Shown: positions 18,086 through 27,433 of the stretch, in pieces | Layout: each line of letters starts with the position of its first letter | Numbering within the stretch: position 1 is the stretch's first letter | NCBI RefSeq assembly: GCF_003990185.1 | Contig: NZ_RZHF01000014.1 | Coordinates: 124,001-188,000 of the forward strand | Source of the DNA: Vreelandella nanhaiensis | GTDB lineage: Bacteria; Pseudomonadota; Gammaproteobacteria; Pseudomonadales; Halomonadaceae | DNA: 64,000 nt | Reading direction: 5' to 3' | The notes under the pieces: model-generated | What the model was told of the DNA's origin: nothing | What the model saw: the letters and a program-made list of their open reading frames with translations, nothing else | The model's database searches: none | Made by a program: the position numbers and the translations under genes

Positions 18086-20572
18086 TTATTCAACGCGCTC
18101 TATCGGCTGATGAATAGGCGCTGCCGTTCTTGCATTGTGGTCGATAAGAGTATCTTTATTGGTAGCGAAGGCGTCGTAGGCGAAGTCATCCACCGTTAAC
18201 ATTTCAAGCACGCGTTTTTCGAATTCGCGCATAAATACGGTTTCTTCTTCGCTGATTAACCCTTTCTCAAAAGCGGCTTCTACCCGTGCTTCTGGATGAA
18301 GAGCAGTTTGTGGTAATTCACCCTTCGCATAGGCTTTGTTAACCGTGCGATAAATAACCTCTGCGCGGTCATAATCCACCAAGAGCGCGTTATAGCGGGC
18401 AAGCGGGTTGGGTTGCTCACCATCGTCGGTATCCCAGGTGTTGTAGAGCAGCTTGGTGCGCAGCGCACTATGGGTAGATACCCGCTTGGCGATATCCCGT
18501 GCCAGATCGTCGTGAGGTTTATCCCAGCGGCGACCCGTGGGCATCACAACCGCGTTTAGCACTTTGCCCAGTGCCCGGTTCGGCAGGTTGTCGAAGATTT
18601 CCACAAATGCCTGTTCAGCACGGTGCAGCAGGAAGCGGCAGCTGTAGTGAAGCAGGGCATCTTCGCCTTCCACTTTTTCATTCGTCTGCCACTGTTTGAT
18701 CACCATGGAGGCCAGGTAAAGGTTGGAGAGCACATCACCTAGGCGGGCGGAAAGCATTTCGCGTTTTTTCAGCGCAGAGCCAAGGCTCGCCATGGCAGCA
18801 TCCGCGCACAGGCCAAACGCTGCGGAAAGCCTCGTAATATCCTGCGCGTAGGCGGCAGCGGGAGCGTCAAACGGAACACTTTCCTTGCCAAAGCCAAGGC
18901 CCATAGTGAAGGCACGTGCCGCGTTGCCAAAAATAAGCCCGGCATGGCTGAAGAAAGCCTTATCAAACGCTTCAATATCGTTGGCATCTTTGGCGGCCAA
19001 TTCATCAAGCACATAAGGGTGGCAGCGAATGGCGCCCTGACCAAAGATCATCAGGTTACGAGTCATGATATTGGCACCTTCCACGGTAATTGCCACCGGG
19101 TTGGCACTATATCCAATGCCTAGATAGTTACGTGGGCCAAGTGTCACAGCCTTGCCGCCATGAACATCCATGGCATCGCCTAGCAGTACACGCTGGAATT
19201 CAGTCAGCTGGCTTTTCAGGATAGCAGAAGGCACGGCAGGCTTTTCGCCATGATCAATCAGATTGGCCGTTTGATAGACTGTCGCCTGGGAGATATACGC
19301 CAAGGAGGCCATGCGAGCGAGTGGCTCTTGAACGCCTTCCATTTCCGCAACCGGTACATTGAACTGGCGACGTACGCGGGTAAAACCACCGCTCCAGCCC
19401 AGCGCATAGCGTGCTGTGCCGGTAGCGCCTGAGGGCAGGGTAATACAACGTCCGATGGAAAGGCACTCCACCAGCATTCGCCAGCCCTGACCAATCATAT
19501 CCTGCCCGCCAATAATCGTGTCCAGCGGTACAAATACATTGACCCCCTTAATAGGACCATTCATGAACGGGCTGCCGATCGGGTGGTGGCGGCGGCCAAT
19601 GTCCATGCCTTGGGTATCCCGCGGGATAAGTGCCAGCGTTATACCACGGTCCTCTTCGCTGCTGAGCAGCTTTTCAGGGTCAAACAGGCGGAAGGCAAGA
19701 CCGACAACGGTGGCAATCGGTGCCAGGGTGATCCAGCGCTTCTCGAAGTTAAGGCGCACGCCAAGAACTTCTTCACCGTCGATGGTCTGTTTGCATACCA
19801 CGCCGGTATCAGGCAGGGAGGTAGCATCAGAACCCGCACGCGGGCCGGTTAGACCAAAACAGGGAATTTCACGGCCATCCGCCAAACGGGGCAGGTAGTG
19901 ATCCTTTTGCTCTTGGGTGCCGTATTTTAACAGCAGCTCGCCTGGCCCAAGCGAGTTGGGTACGCCAACGGTTACCATCAGGGTTTCATTGGCCGAAAGC
20001 TTTTGCAGTACCATGGACTGCGCTTTTGCGGAAAAACCAAGGCCACCGTACTCCTTGGGAATGATCATCCCAAAGAAACCCTCTTTTTTCAGATGGTCCC
20101 ACAACTGTTGGGGCAGGTCTGCACGCTCCTGGGCGATATCCCAGGCGTTACACATGCCAGCGGCCTTGGCACACTGGTTGTCCAGAAAAGCCTGTTCGTC
20201 TTCCGTTAGCCCTTCATCTTTATAGTTGAGAAGTTTGCCCCACTGAGGTTTGCCGGAAAATAGCTCGCCATCCCAGGAGACGCTACCGGCTTCAAGCGCG
20301 GTGCGCTCTGTCGCAGAAACCTTGGGCGCCACTTTTTTGAAGATGTTGAAAATACGTGGCGTCAGCCACTGGCGACGAAAAGCAGGTAGGCCGGTTACCG
20401 CAACGGCAATAGCGCCAAGCAGCAGTACAAAGCCGATAAAATTGGCATCAAAAAGAAGGCCAACCAAGCCTAATACGCCCAGCAAGGCTAAAGCGGATGC
20501 TGCACCGGCTTCGCGGCGCATGATAATCAGCAGGCCGACCACGGCAATAACAATCAGTAGTAGGGTGAGCAT
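18086..20572 (-). CDS. fadE: Acyl-CoA dehydrogenase FadE
   Basis: 828 residues, close to E. coli FadE (814). It performs the first dehydrogenation of fatty-acid beta-oxidation at the inner membrane. Two hydrophobic N-terminal segments (about 1-65) precede the acyl-CoA dehydrogenase core, which includes IIPKEYGGLGFS, CFGLTGPRAGSDATSLPD and FMNGPIKG. The C-terminal DUF1974 region carries LKKREMLSARLGDVLSNLY. I chose ATG 20572 (GGAG with a 7-nt spacer, start MLTLLLIVIAVVGL) over an in-frame start 159 bp upstream, because the extra 53 residues are basic and do not match the family. Confidence 0.94.
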   Translation of the reverse strand: MLTLLLIVIAVVGLLIIMRREAGAASALALLGVLGLVGLLFDANFIGFVLLLGAIAVAVTGLPAFRRQWLTPRIFNIFKKVAPKVSATERTALEAGSVSWDGELFSGKPQWGKLLNYKDEGLTEDEQAFLDNQCAKAAGMCNAWDIAQERADLPQQLWDHLKKEGFFGMIIPKEYGGLGFSAKAQSMVLQKLSANETLMVTVGVPNSLGPGELLLKYGTQEQKDHYLPRLADGREIPCFGLTGPRAGSDATSLPDTGVVCKQTIDGEEVLGVRLNFEKRWITLAPIATVVGLAFRLFDPEKLLSSEEDRGITLALIPRDTQGMDIGRRHHPIGSPFMNGPIKGVNVFVPLDTIIGGQDMIGQGWRMLVECLSIGRCITLPSGATGTARYALGWSGGFTRVRRQFNVPVAEMEGVQEPLARMASLAYISQATVYQTANLIDHGEKPAVPSAILKSQLTEFQRVLLGDAMDVHGGKAVTLGPRNYLGIGYSANPVAITVEGANIMTRNLMIFGQGAIRCHPYVLDELAAKDANDIEAFDKAFFSHAGLIFGNAARAFTMGLGFGKESVPFDAPAAAYAQDITRLSAAFGLCADAAMASLGSALKKREMLSARLGDVLSNLYLASMVIKQWQTNEKVEGEDALLHYSCRFLLHRAEQAFVEIFDNLPNRALGKVLNAVVMPTGRRWDKPHDDLARDIAKRVSTHSALRTKLLYNTWDTDDGEQPNPLARYNALLVDYDRAEVIYRTVNKAYAKGELPQTALHPEARVEAAFEKGLISEEETVFMREFEKRVLEMLTVDDFAYDAFATNKDTLIDHNARTAAPIHQPIERVE

Positions 20573-20889
20573 AGAACGTCTCCATGTATTATTAGGCGCT
20601 GTCCGATAACTTTCTGCGTTCAGTCTAGCGTAAAAAACGCTGGCTCTGACGCGTAACGCATTCACCGTGTTAACGACTGGGAGCGGTAACGGCATTCGCC
20701 GATTGACGATTTTGCCAGCGAGGCGCCACATTATCAGGGCGTTCGAACATACGTTTGAATAGTGGCAGACCAGCGCTATTCAGCGCAAGCGCCATAATAT
20801 TTTATATGTTGTACCAGATATAAAGCGCCACGGCGCGAGGCCATGGCGTCGAAGAAGAGCAATGAAGTTGTCGTTTGGCGTGTTGCTGC
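20573..20889. other. fadE/betA intergenic region
   Basis: 317 bp. It should hold the fadE promoter and the betA 3' end. I see no FadR-like site, hairpin with a T-tract or gene that I can defend. Confidence 0.35.
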
Positions 20890-22578
20890 CTAGGCGGCTC
20901 GCGTTGCTATGCGCTTGGCAGGGGTGTTATGAGCCACGTAATAGTCGACTTGGGCACGAGGTAGCGGCTCGGCGCCACGAATGCGGTCGGCAATCTTTTC
21001 GGCCAGCATGATGGTGGGTGCATTAAGGTTGCCGGTAGGAATCAAGGGAAACAATGAGGCATCCACCACGCGCAATCCTTCAAGACCGTGTACGCGGCCT
21101 TGGCCATCCGTTACGGCCAGTTCATCACTGCCCATGCGACAACTGCCGCAGGGGTGGTAGGCGGTTTCAGCATGCTGTTTAACGAAAGCGTCAAGTTCGG
21201 CATCAGATTGCACATCGGGGCCCGGTGCTATTTCGCGGCCGCGGTATTTATCAAACGCTGGCTGGGCGATGATCTCGCGGGTCAGACGGATAGCGTCACG
21301 AAACTCCTGCCAGTCCTTTTCCTTGGACATATAGTTGAACAAGATGCTGGGGGCTGCGTGCGGGTCTTTGGAAGTCAGTTGAATGCGACCTCGGCTTTCT
21401 GAACGCATGGAACCAACATGGGCCTGAAAACCGTGGGCCTGCACCGCGCTTTTGCCGTTATAGCTGATGGCAATAGGCAAGAAGTGATACTGCAGATTGG
21501 GCCACGCTTCTTCATCGCGGCTGCGAATAAAGGCGCAGGATTCAAACTGGTTGCTGGCGCCTATACCGGTGCCCTTGAGCAGCCACTCGGCACCAATTCT
21601 GGGCTGGTTGTACCACTTGAGCGCAGGGTAGAGCGATATGGGTTCCTTACACTCATATTGAATGTACATTTCCAGATGGTCCTGCAGATTTTCACCTACG
21701 CCGGGCAACGCATGAACCGTCTTGATACCTAGCGAGTCAAGCAATTCAGGATTACCTACACCTGAGCGCTGCAGAATTTGTGGAGAAGCAATGGCACCCC
21801 CGCAGAGGAGCACTTCCCGCCGGGCATGGGCTCTCTGCGTTTGCCCTTTACGCTCATAACGCACGCCCACCGCGCGTTTACCTACAAACTCAATGATATC
21901 GGTAACCGCGTGGGTTTCAATGGTCAGGTTATCACGCTGCCTGGCTGCGCCCAGGTAGCCACGTGCGGTTGACGCGCGACGGCCCTTAGGCGTAACGAAC
22001 CGGTCCATGGGGCCAAAGCCTTCTTGCTGGTAGCCGTTAACGTCCTGAGTTTCCGGGTAGCCCGCCTGTTTGCCCGCTTCAATAAATGTGCGATAAAGCG
22101 GATTGTTACTCTCTTTGGGTGTGGTGACGCTTACCGGGCCGTCGCCACCGTGGTAGTCGTTTGGGCCAATATCGCGGGTTTCCGACTTTTTAAAGTAGGG
22201 TAGGCAGCTTAAATAATCCCAATCCTCCAGGCCGGGATGTTTAGCCCAGTTATCGTAATCCAGGGCGTTGCCGCGGATGTAGCACATGCCATTGATCAGC
22301 GAAGAGCCACCCAGCCCTTTGCCTCGGCCACATTCCATACGGCGACCATCCATATAGGGCTCAGGGTCGGTTTCAAACGCCCAGTTATAGCGCTTGCCTT
22401 GGAGTGGAAAGGCAAGTGCTGCGGGCATTTGGGTGCGAAAATCGAATCGATAGTCCGGGCCACCGGCTTCTAATAACAAGACGCTGACATCGCTGTCTTC
22501 GGTCAGGCGAGTAGCCAGCACATTGCCCGCCGAGCCTGCGCCGATAATAATGTAATCAAATTCGCGTAGTCGAGACAT
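20890..22578 (-). CDS. betA: Choline dehydrogenase
   Basis: 562 residues of the GMC flavoenzyme family. It oxidises choline to betaine aldehyde, and can also oxidise the aldehyde. The FAD motif [20 protein letters not shown] is at the N-terminus. [20 protein letters not shown] is GMC signature 1, [19 protein letters not shown] is signature 2, and the catalytic His is in [17 protein letters not shown] 22578 is chosen over a GTG 9 bp upstream because TAGGTG has a 6-nt spacer to it. The gene is last in betI-betB-betA, an operon for making the compatible solute glycine betaine. Confidence 0.96.
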   Translation of the reverse strand: MSRLREFDYIIIGAGSAGNVLATRLTEDSDVSVLLLEAGGPDYRFDFRTQMPAALAFPLQGKRYNWAFETDPEPYMDGRRMECGRGKGLGGSSLINGMCYIRGNALDYDNWAKHPGLEDWDYLSCLPYFKKSETRDIGPNDYHGGDGPVSVTTPKESNNPLYRTFIEAGKQAGYPETQDVNGYQQEGFGPMDRFVTPKGRRASTARGYLGAARQRDNLTIETHAVTDIIEFVGKRAVGVRYERKGQTQRAHARREVLLCGGAIASPQILQRSGVGNPELLDSLGIKTVHALPGVGENLQDHLEMYIQYECKEPISLYPALKWYNQPRIGAEWLLKGTGIGASNQFESCAFIRSRDEEAWPNLQYHFLPIAISYNGKSAVQAHGFQAHVGSMRSESRGRIQLTSKDPHAAPSILFNYMSKEKDWQEFRDAIRLTREIIAQPAFDKYRGREIAPGPDVQSDAELDAFVKQHAETAYHPCGSCRMGSDELAVTDGQGRVHGLEGLRVVDASLFPLIPTGNLNAPTIMLAEKIADRIRGAEPLPRAQVDYYVAHNTPAKRIATRAA

Positions 22579-22687
22579 GGTTTTCACCTAGGCAGTGACG
22601 AATAATGAGTAATGAGCGAGCCTGGAGGCATATAAAAAAGACGCGTCTTCTTCGTTATGCCTGCCTGCAAAGTTCCATTACTTCGAC

Positions 22688-24157
22688 TTAAAACACCGAC
22701 TCAAAGGGGCCCATCTCGATCTGTATGGACTTGGTCTGGGTATAGTGGTTAAGCGTCTCGATGCCGTTCTCTCGGCCGATGCCTGAAGCTTTATAGCCGC
22801 CCACCGGCATTTCTGAAGGCGATTCACCCCACGTATTGATCCAGCAAATACCTGCTTCCAACTGATGAATCACACGGTGAGCACGGCTCAAGCTTTCACT
22901 GAATACTCCGGCGGCGAGACCGTAGTTTGTGTCATTGGCGCGACGAATAACGTCTGCTTCATCCTCGAAGGCGAGTACTGACATTACCGGGCCGAAAATT
23001 TCTTCCTTTACAATACGCATATCGTCCGTGCAGTCGGTAAAGACGGTAGGGGCTGCCCAGGCGCCGTTGGCCCAGTTGCCACTCTTCCAGTCTTCACCGC
23101 CGACCAGCACACGCGCGCCTTGCTCTTTACCCAGCGCAATGTAGGAGAGCACTTTCTCTTGATGCTCGAAGCTCACCAGCGGGCCAAAATTAACGCTGGG
23201 ATCCATAGGATCGCCCGCTTTGATACGCTTGACGCGCTCGACCAGCTTGGCTTCAAAGACGTCCTGCACGCTGCGTTCGATAAATACGCGGGTACCGTTG
23301 GTACAAATCTGCCCGCTGGAGTAGAAGTTGGCCATCATGGCCGCATCGGCGGCGCGATCCAGATCAGCGTCGGCAAAGACGATTAAAGGGGATTTGCCAC
23401 CCAATTCCATCGTGACATCTTTAAGTGTGGAACTTGCAGCAGCGGCCATTACTTTTTTGCCGGTACCCGCTTCGCCCGTAAAGGAGACCTTGGCAATACC
23501 TTTATGCTCAGTCAGCATGGCACCTACCCGGCCATCGCCCTGCACCACGTTAAAAACGCCGTCGGGCAGGCCCGCTTCGGTAAATATCTCGGCGAGCTTG
23601 ATCGCGCTCAGCGGCGTGACTTCGCTGGGTTTGAATACAACGGCATTGCCCGCCGCCAAGGCAGGCGCAGCTTTCCAGCAGGCGATTTGAATCGGATAGT
23701 TCCAGGCACCAATAGCACCAATGACGCCTAGTGGCTCACGGCGGGTATACACAAAGGAGCTTTCACGTAGCGGAATCTGACGGCCTTCAATAGCGGGCGC
23801 CAGACCCGCGAAATACTCAAGGGCATCCGCGCCGGTGACGATATCAACACTGGCGGTTTCGCTAATCGGTTTGCCTGTGTTGCGGGTTTCAAGCTCAGCC
23901 AGCTCGTCATTGCGCTCGCGAAGCAGGGCAACCGCACGCAGCATGATACGTGAGCGCTCCATGGCTGGCATGGCGGCCCATAGGCGCTGGCCGCGCTTTG
24001 CCGCCTCCACGGCGGCGTCGACATCCGCCTGACTTGCCTGGCCAATGGTGGCCAGCAGGCTGCCATCATACGGATTGGTGACGGTAAAGGTATCGCCTGA
24101 AGTGGCCTCTATCAGGCGACCGTTAATATAAAGAGGCTGAATATCTTGAGCGGCCAT
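22688..24157 (-). CDS. betB: Betaine aldehyde dehydrogenase
   Basis: 489 residues, usual length. It oxidises betaine aldehyde to glycine betaine with NAD(P)+. The ALDH motifs are present: [20 protein letters not shown] with the general-base Glu, and [20 protein letters not shown] with the nucleophilic Cys. [11 protein letters not shown] is the cofactor-binding turn and [19 protein letters not shown] is the C-terminal signature typical of BetB. It lies 13 bp downstream of betI and 109 bp upstream of betA, transcribed with them. Confidence 0.96.
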   Translation of the reverse strand: MAAQDIQPLYINGRLIEATSGDTFTVTNPYDGSLLATIGQASQADVDAAVEAAKRGQRLWAAMPAMERSRIMLRAVALLRERNDELAELETRNTGKPISETASVDIVTGADALEYFAGLAPAIEGRQIPLRESSFVYTRREPLGVIGAIGAWNYPIQIACWKAAPALAAGNAVVFKPSEVTPLSAIKLAEIFTEAGLPDGVFNVVQGDGRVGAMLTEHKGIAKVSFTGEAGTGKKVMAAAASSTLKDVTMELGGKSPLIVFADADLDRAADAAMMANFYSSGQICTNGTRVFIERSVQDVFEAKLVERVKRIKAGDPMDPSVNFGPLVSFEHQEKVLSYIALGKEQGARVLVGGEDWKSGNWANGAWAAPTVFTDCTDDMRIVKEEIFGPVMSVLAFEDEADVIRRANDTNYGLAAGVFSESLSRAHRVIHQLEAGICWINTWGESPSEMPVGGYKASGIGRENGIETLNHYTQTKSIQIEMGPFESVF

Positions 24158-24170
24158 GCTGACCTCCTAA

Positions 24171-24785
24171 TCAATGATGAGTAACGGGAAGGATGTGTTC
24201 GTGATGGGCAAGCAGCTGATCGAGGTAATGGTGCGCCAGATGGCGCGCTTCATCGGCATCCAGCGCCTCGGGTGCCAGCGCACCACGAAGCCATAGCCCA
24301 TCAATCATGGCGGCCAGCCCGCGCGCGGCGTTGCGCGCTTCAGTGCGGGGTAAAATGCGCCGAAACTGATAGCATAAATTGGCGTAAAGGCGCCGATCAT
24401 TGACGTACTGCAAACGCTGCAGCGATGGTTTATGCATGCTGCTCGCCCAAAAGGCCAGCCAGGTCTTGGCTGCAGGGCCTGTCACCTGGCTGCGGTCAAA
24501 GTTTCCTTCGATAATGGCGCCGATATGAGCTCGCGGTGAGTTGTCCTTTAACGCTGAACGGCGCGCTGCGACCGCCTCAGAAAGATCCGTCAGGATCTGG
24601 CGCATGGTGGCCTCTAGCAAGCCATCCTTGCCGCCAAAGTAGTGGCTGATTATGCCCGTCGATACGCCCGCATGGCGCGCAATGAGCATTATCGTGGCAT
24701 CGGCAAGGCCCACTTCATCAATGGCCGCCATCGTGGCATCAATCAATTGCTGACGGCGTACTGGTTCCATTCCCACCTTCGGCAC
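24171..24785 (-). CDS. betI: TetR-family repressor BetI
   Basis: 204 residues. The N-terminal TetR helix-turn-helix [21 protein letters not shown] and [20 protein letters not shown] are characteristic of BetI, which represses bet genes and is released by choline. It heads the betIBA operon. A perfect 14-bp palindrome 80 bp upstream (24866-24879), in the shared promoter region with choX, is the likely operator. Confidence 0.94.
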   Translation of the reverse strand: MPKVGMEPVRRQQLIDATMAAIDEVGLADATIMLIARHAGVSTGIISHYFGGKDGLLEATMRQILTDLSEAVAARRSALKDNSPRAHIGAIIEGNFDRSQVTGPAAKTWLAFWASSMHKPSLQRLQYVNDRRLYANLCYQFRRILPRTEARNAARGLAAMIDGLWLRGALAPEALDADEARHLAHHYLDQLLAHHEHILPVTHH

Positions 24786-24865
24786 AACTTATCTCCCGTG
24801 ACGTTGAATGCCTGCCTTGAAACGCAGGGTGAGGCATGCTTACCTGTATATGCTGTCATTTTTTT

Positions 24866-24879
24866 ATTGAACGTTCAAT
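24866..24879. promoter_or_regulatory. Likely BetI operator between betI and choX
   Basis: ATTGAACGTTCAAT is a perfect 14-bp palindrome. The TTGAACGTTCAA core agrees with BetI sites as I remember them. It lies 80 bp before betI and 88 bp before choX, so it could control both divergent units. Confidence 0.75.
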
Positions 24880-24967
24880 TAATAAAGATACGCCTCTGCT
24901 GAAGCTGGTACCTCAGGCCAGGACGCGGCTATAAATAAGTAGTCTTTTAAAAATAGGGGAGGTAGCA

Positions 24968-25900
24968 ATGAAGTGTATCTACGTTGGCAGTTTAACTGTG
25001 CTGATGACGAGTGCTCTATTACCAACATTGGTTCATGCGGATGAGTGCTCAAGCATCCGCTTTGCAGAAGTTGGCTGGACCGATATTACCGCAACCACTG
25101 CCCTGGCCAGCGAGGTGCTAGAGGCGCTGGGCTATGATCCTAGGGTGGATACCGTATCGGTGCCAATTGCTTACGCGGGCATGCGCAACAACGATTTCGA
25201 TGTCTTTTTAGGTAACTGGATGCCGTCCATGGCATCTATAAGCGACCCCTACATTGAGCGCGGCGATGTTGAACGGCTGACTGCCAATCTTGAAGGGGCA
25301 AAATACACGCTGGCAGTGCCTCGCTATGTGTATGAGGCGGGTGTTACGTCCGTCAATGATTTAGCTGACTATGCTGACCAATTCGAGCACCGAGTCCACG
25401 GTATTGAAGCGGGCAACGACGGTAATGAGCTTATTCAGCAAATGATTGACGATAACGCCTACGGCCTGGGTGACTGGCAGATAGTGGACTCCAGTGAAGC
25501 GGGCATGCTTGCTGAGCTTACGACACGTATCCCTAATGAAGAGTGGATGGTCTTTTTGGGTTGGGAGCCGCATCCCATGAATACCAACTTCGATATGGCC
25601 TACTTATCCGATGCGGATGACTACTTTGGGCCTGAATTGGGCGGCGCCACTGTGCACACCAATACGCGCTCAGGTTTTGTTGAAGAGTGCCCCAATGTAG
25701 GGGCTTTACTGCGTAACATGACCTTTACGCTGGAAATGGAAAATCAGCTGATGAGTGCAATTATGGATGATGGCCTAGATCCGCGCGATGCAGCCAATGC
25801 CTATTTAAAAGCTAATGATGATGTGCTGGCCTCATGGCTTGAAGGCGTCACCACAAAAGAGGGCGAGCCGGGGCTGCCCGCTGTTCAGGCTGCGCTTTAA
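24968..25900 (+). CDS. choX: Choline/betaine ABC transporter substrate-binding protein, ChoX-like
   Basis: 310 residues with a cleavable signal peptide (MKCIYVGSLTVLMTSALLP... to VHADE). The mature part follows the ChoX/OpuAC fold: RFAEVGWTDITATTALASEVL, then DVFLGNWMPSM and FLGWEPHPMN. The aromatic residues W in VGW, GNW and GWEPHPMN are those that form the quaternary-ammonium cage in ChoX. No permease or ATPase gene adjoins it, so it is an orphan binding protein here and must work with subunits encoded elsewhere. Divergent from betI. Confidence 0.88.
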   Translation: MKCIYVGSLTVLMTSALLPTLVHADECSSIRFAEVGWTDITATTALASEVLEALGYDPRVDTVSVPIAYAGMRNNDFDVFLGNWMPSMASISDPYIERGDVERLTANLEGAKYTLAVPRYVYEAGVTSVNDLADYADQFEHRVHGIEAGNDGNELIQQMIDDNAYGLGDWQIVDSSEAGMLAELTTRIPNEEWMVFLGWEPHPMNTNFDMAYLSDADDYFGPELGGATVHTNTRSGFVEECPNVGALLRNMTFTLEMENQLMSAIMDDGLDPRDAANAYLKANDDVLASWLEGVTTKEGEPGLPAVQAAL

Positions 25901-25920
25901 GCGATTGGCTAGTAGTTTGA

Positions 25921-25950
25921 AAGGCAAGCCCGTTTGCGGCTTGCCTTTTG
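25921..25950 (+). terminator. Rho-independent terminator of choX
   Basis: AAGGCAAGCC (25921-25930), 7-nt loop, GGCTTGCCTT (25938-25947), then TTGCTTTT. Confidence 0.88.
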
Positions 25951-25991
25951 CTTTTGAAATAGGCATACTCTGCACCCGCTGATGTCGGAAA

Positions 25992-26068
25992 GGCTACGTA
26001 GCTCAGCTGGTTAGAGCACATCACTCATAATGATGGGGTCCCCTGTTCAAATCAGGGCGTAGCCACCA
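25992..26068 (+). tRNA. tRNA-Met (anticodon CAT), elongator type
   Basis: 77 nt including encoded CCA. The acceptor stem GGCTACG pairs with CGTAGCC, the D-arm is GCTCAGCTGGTTAGAGC, and the anticodon loop CTCATAA places CAT at 26026-26028. The T-arm is CCCTGTTCAAATCAGGG. The first pair G-C and the sequence resemble elongator tRNA-Met rather than initiator tRNA, which would have an unpaired C at position 1. Confidence 0.96.
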
Positions 26069-26111
26069 AAATCAGCTCCGCAGTACACGTTTAGTTCATG
26101 TGTATTGCTAT

Positions 26112-26223
26112 GGTGGCCCCTTAGGTCCTCCCGCAACGTTAAACTGCGAACCCCGCCAGGCCCGGAAGGGAGCAACGGTAGTGGTGGATGCGTGTGCCGG
26201 GATGTGGCTTTTGGGGCTGCCTC
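26112..26223 (+). ncRNA. ffs: 4.5S signal recognition particle RNA
   Basis: About 112 nt. It contains the conserved apical motif around CAGGCCCGGAAGGGAGCA, the Ffh-binding asymmetric and symmetric loops, the upstream TCCTCCCGCAACG and the matching GTGTGCCGGGATG. The ends GGTGGCCCC and GGGGCTGCC close a long hairpin. 4.5S RNA binds Ffh and targets membrane proteins co-translationally. It lies 43 bp after the tRNA. Short protein frames on both strands here are artefacts of the RNA gene. Confidence 0.96.
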
Positions 26224-26357
26224 CATTTCTATGGGCTGTGCGGGCGAGCGTGATTATAATGGTCCCGCCAAGTATCAATTTCCGCTTTCGCCTCATCTAT
26301 TGTTTTTAAACCAGTGACGGTTCAGGTATTGGTTTCGGAACTTACCGTTTAAGCTCT

Positions 26358-27205
26358 TCAAAATGCATTTTGAGTAGGCTTGCCCGGCTGGATAAAGCCC
26401 AGTGAGTGATATTGACGATTCTTTATTTCAGAAGGGCATCGGTTTGTTTGTAAACTCGGTACCATTGTCGCAAATAACTCCATAAGACATACTTCTTGCT
26501 TCGCAAAGCTGCTCCAGAAACCGAGCCGCCTGGCGCGTCCAATCTTTATGGATAATAACTGACCTAGCATCCCCCGTGAAAAACCGTCTACCACATTCAG
26601 CATTCGGAAGCGTCGGCCATTCGCTATCTAATTAAAAAGGAAGTCCATCGACCAATGTCCATTGGCCTTTGTTGGTGCGTTAAGGGGCTGTCGCCGCCTA
26701 TGAGCTTTTGCGCCATTTGGTGTATACCTGTAAGTCTTCTTCAGTATGAATCCGGTACGTTCGCTTTCGGTTAATAACCAAGCCTTCCACTTTTAACAGC
26801 GCATGTAATAGCAAATAGCCATAGGCAAATTGCTAGGTGGTAAGCTCTTTGAGGTACGCTCTCAAGGCACCGTCTTGTTTATCCAGCGCTTGATGCCGAT
26901 ACTCCGTGCGAGAAATGCCTACAAGTTGACAGGTGGAACGCTCGCTGTTCGGGGTGCAGGCGTTGACAGTACACCCTTCATGGCCTCGGCTTCCAAGAGC
27001 TTGTCAGAAGCTTTTTCAGCTTATTGTTTTCCCTTCCACAAGCGTTTCGTTTTATTCACTTTAAGGCCAGCGTACTTACTACGCCAGTTGTAGAAGTGCC
27101 GCTGGAAATGCCTGGCTTACAGCACAGTTTTTCCACCTTGGCGCCTGCCTCCTATTCCTAGATGGCGCCAACGATCTGCTCTTGGGTGTAGCGTGTCTTT
27201 TTCAT
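26358..27205 (-). mobile_element. Decayed IS3-family insertion sequence (orfA and orfB remnants)
   Basis: Read on the minus strand, an orfA-like start at 27205 gives MKKTRYTQEQIVGAI, then two TAG codons, then EAGAKVEKLC, PGISSGT and, after a frameshift, YNWRSKYAGLKVNK. Farther on are orfB pieces: LNVVDGFSRGMLGQLLS, a displaced CDNGTEF-like region, and GFIQPGKPTQNAF, where the similarity ends. This is a typical IS3 transposase with several stops and frameshifts and with the C-terminal catalytic Glu region lost. The truncated side faces the SRP RNA gene. A possible right terminus with GGAAGGGTCAGTCA lies near 27270-27282. It cannot be functional. Confidence 0.85.
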
Positions 27206-27433
27206 AGAGAGATCTCCATCAGCAAAGGCTAGCTGGAAATCTCATCGAATTCATTGTGTTAGTTTTGAGGAAGGGTCAGTCACCGATATGCCATATCATG
27301 AGGACAACGAAAGTACGTCCCTTTACTCAAGATCAGGCTTTGGCTGCCGATAAGATTAGTGAAGTTTAACGACCGACAAAAGAAGGATGGCCCCAGTGAC
27401 TGTTAACTGAAGCCCTTCCCCTGAGAGGTTCTG

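Noticed and set aside
20573..20731. Upstream in-frame start for fadE
   Set aside because: The extra 53 residues are basic and unrelated to FadE; the internal ATG at 20572 has GGAG at the right distance.
26100..26309. Three small overlapping frames on both strands over the SRP RNA
   Set aside because: The DNA is the 4.5S RNA gene, so these frames are chance openings.
27298..27369. 23-codon frame after the IS3 remnant, beginning MRTTKVRPFTQ
   Set aside because: Vaguely transposase-like, but too short to assign; no continuation was found.
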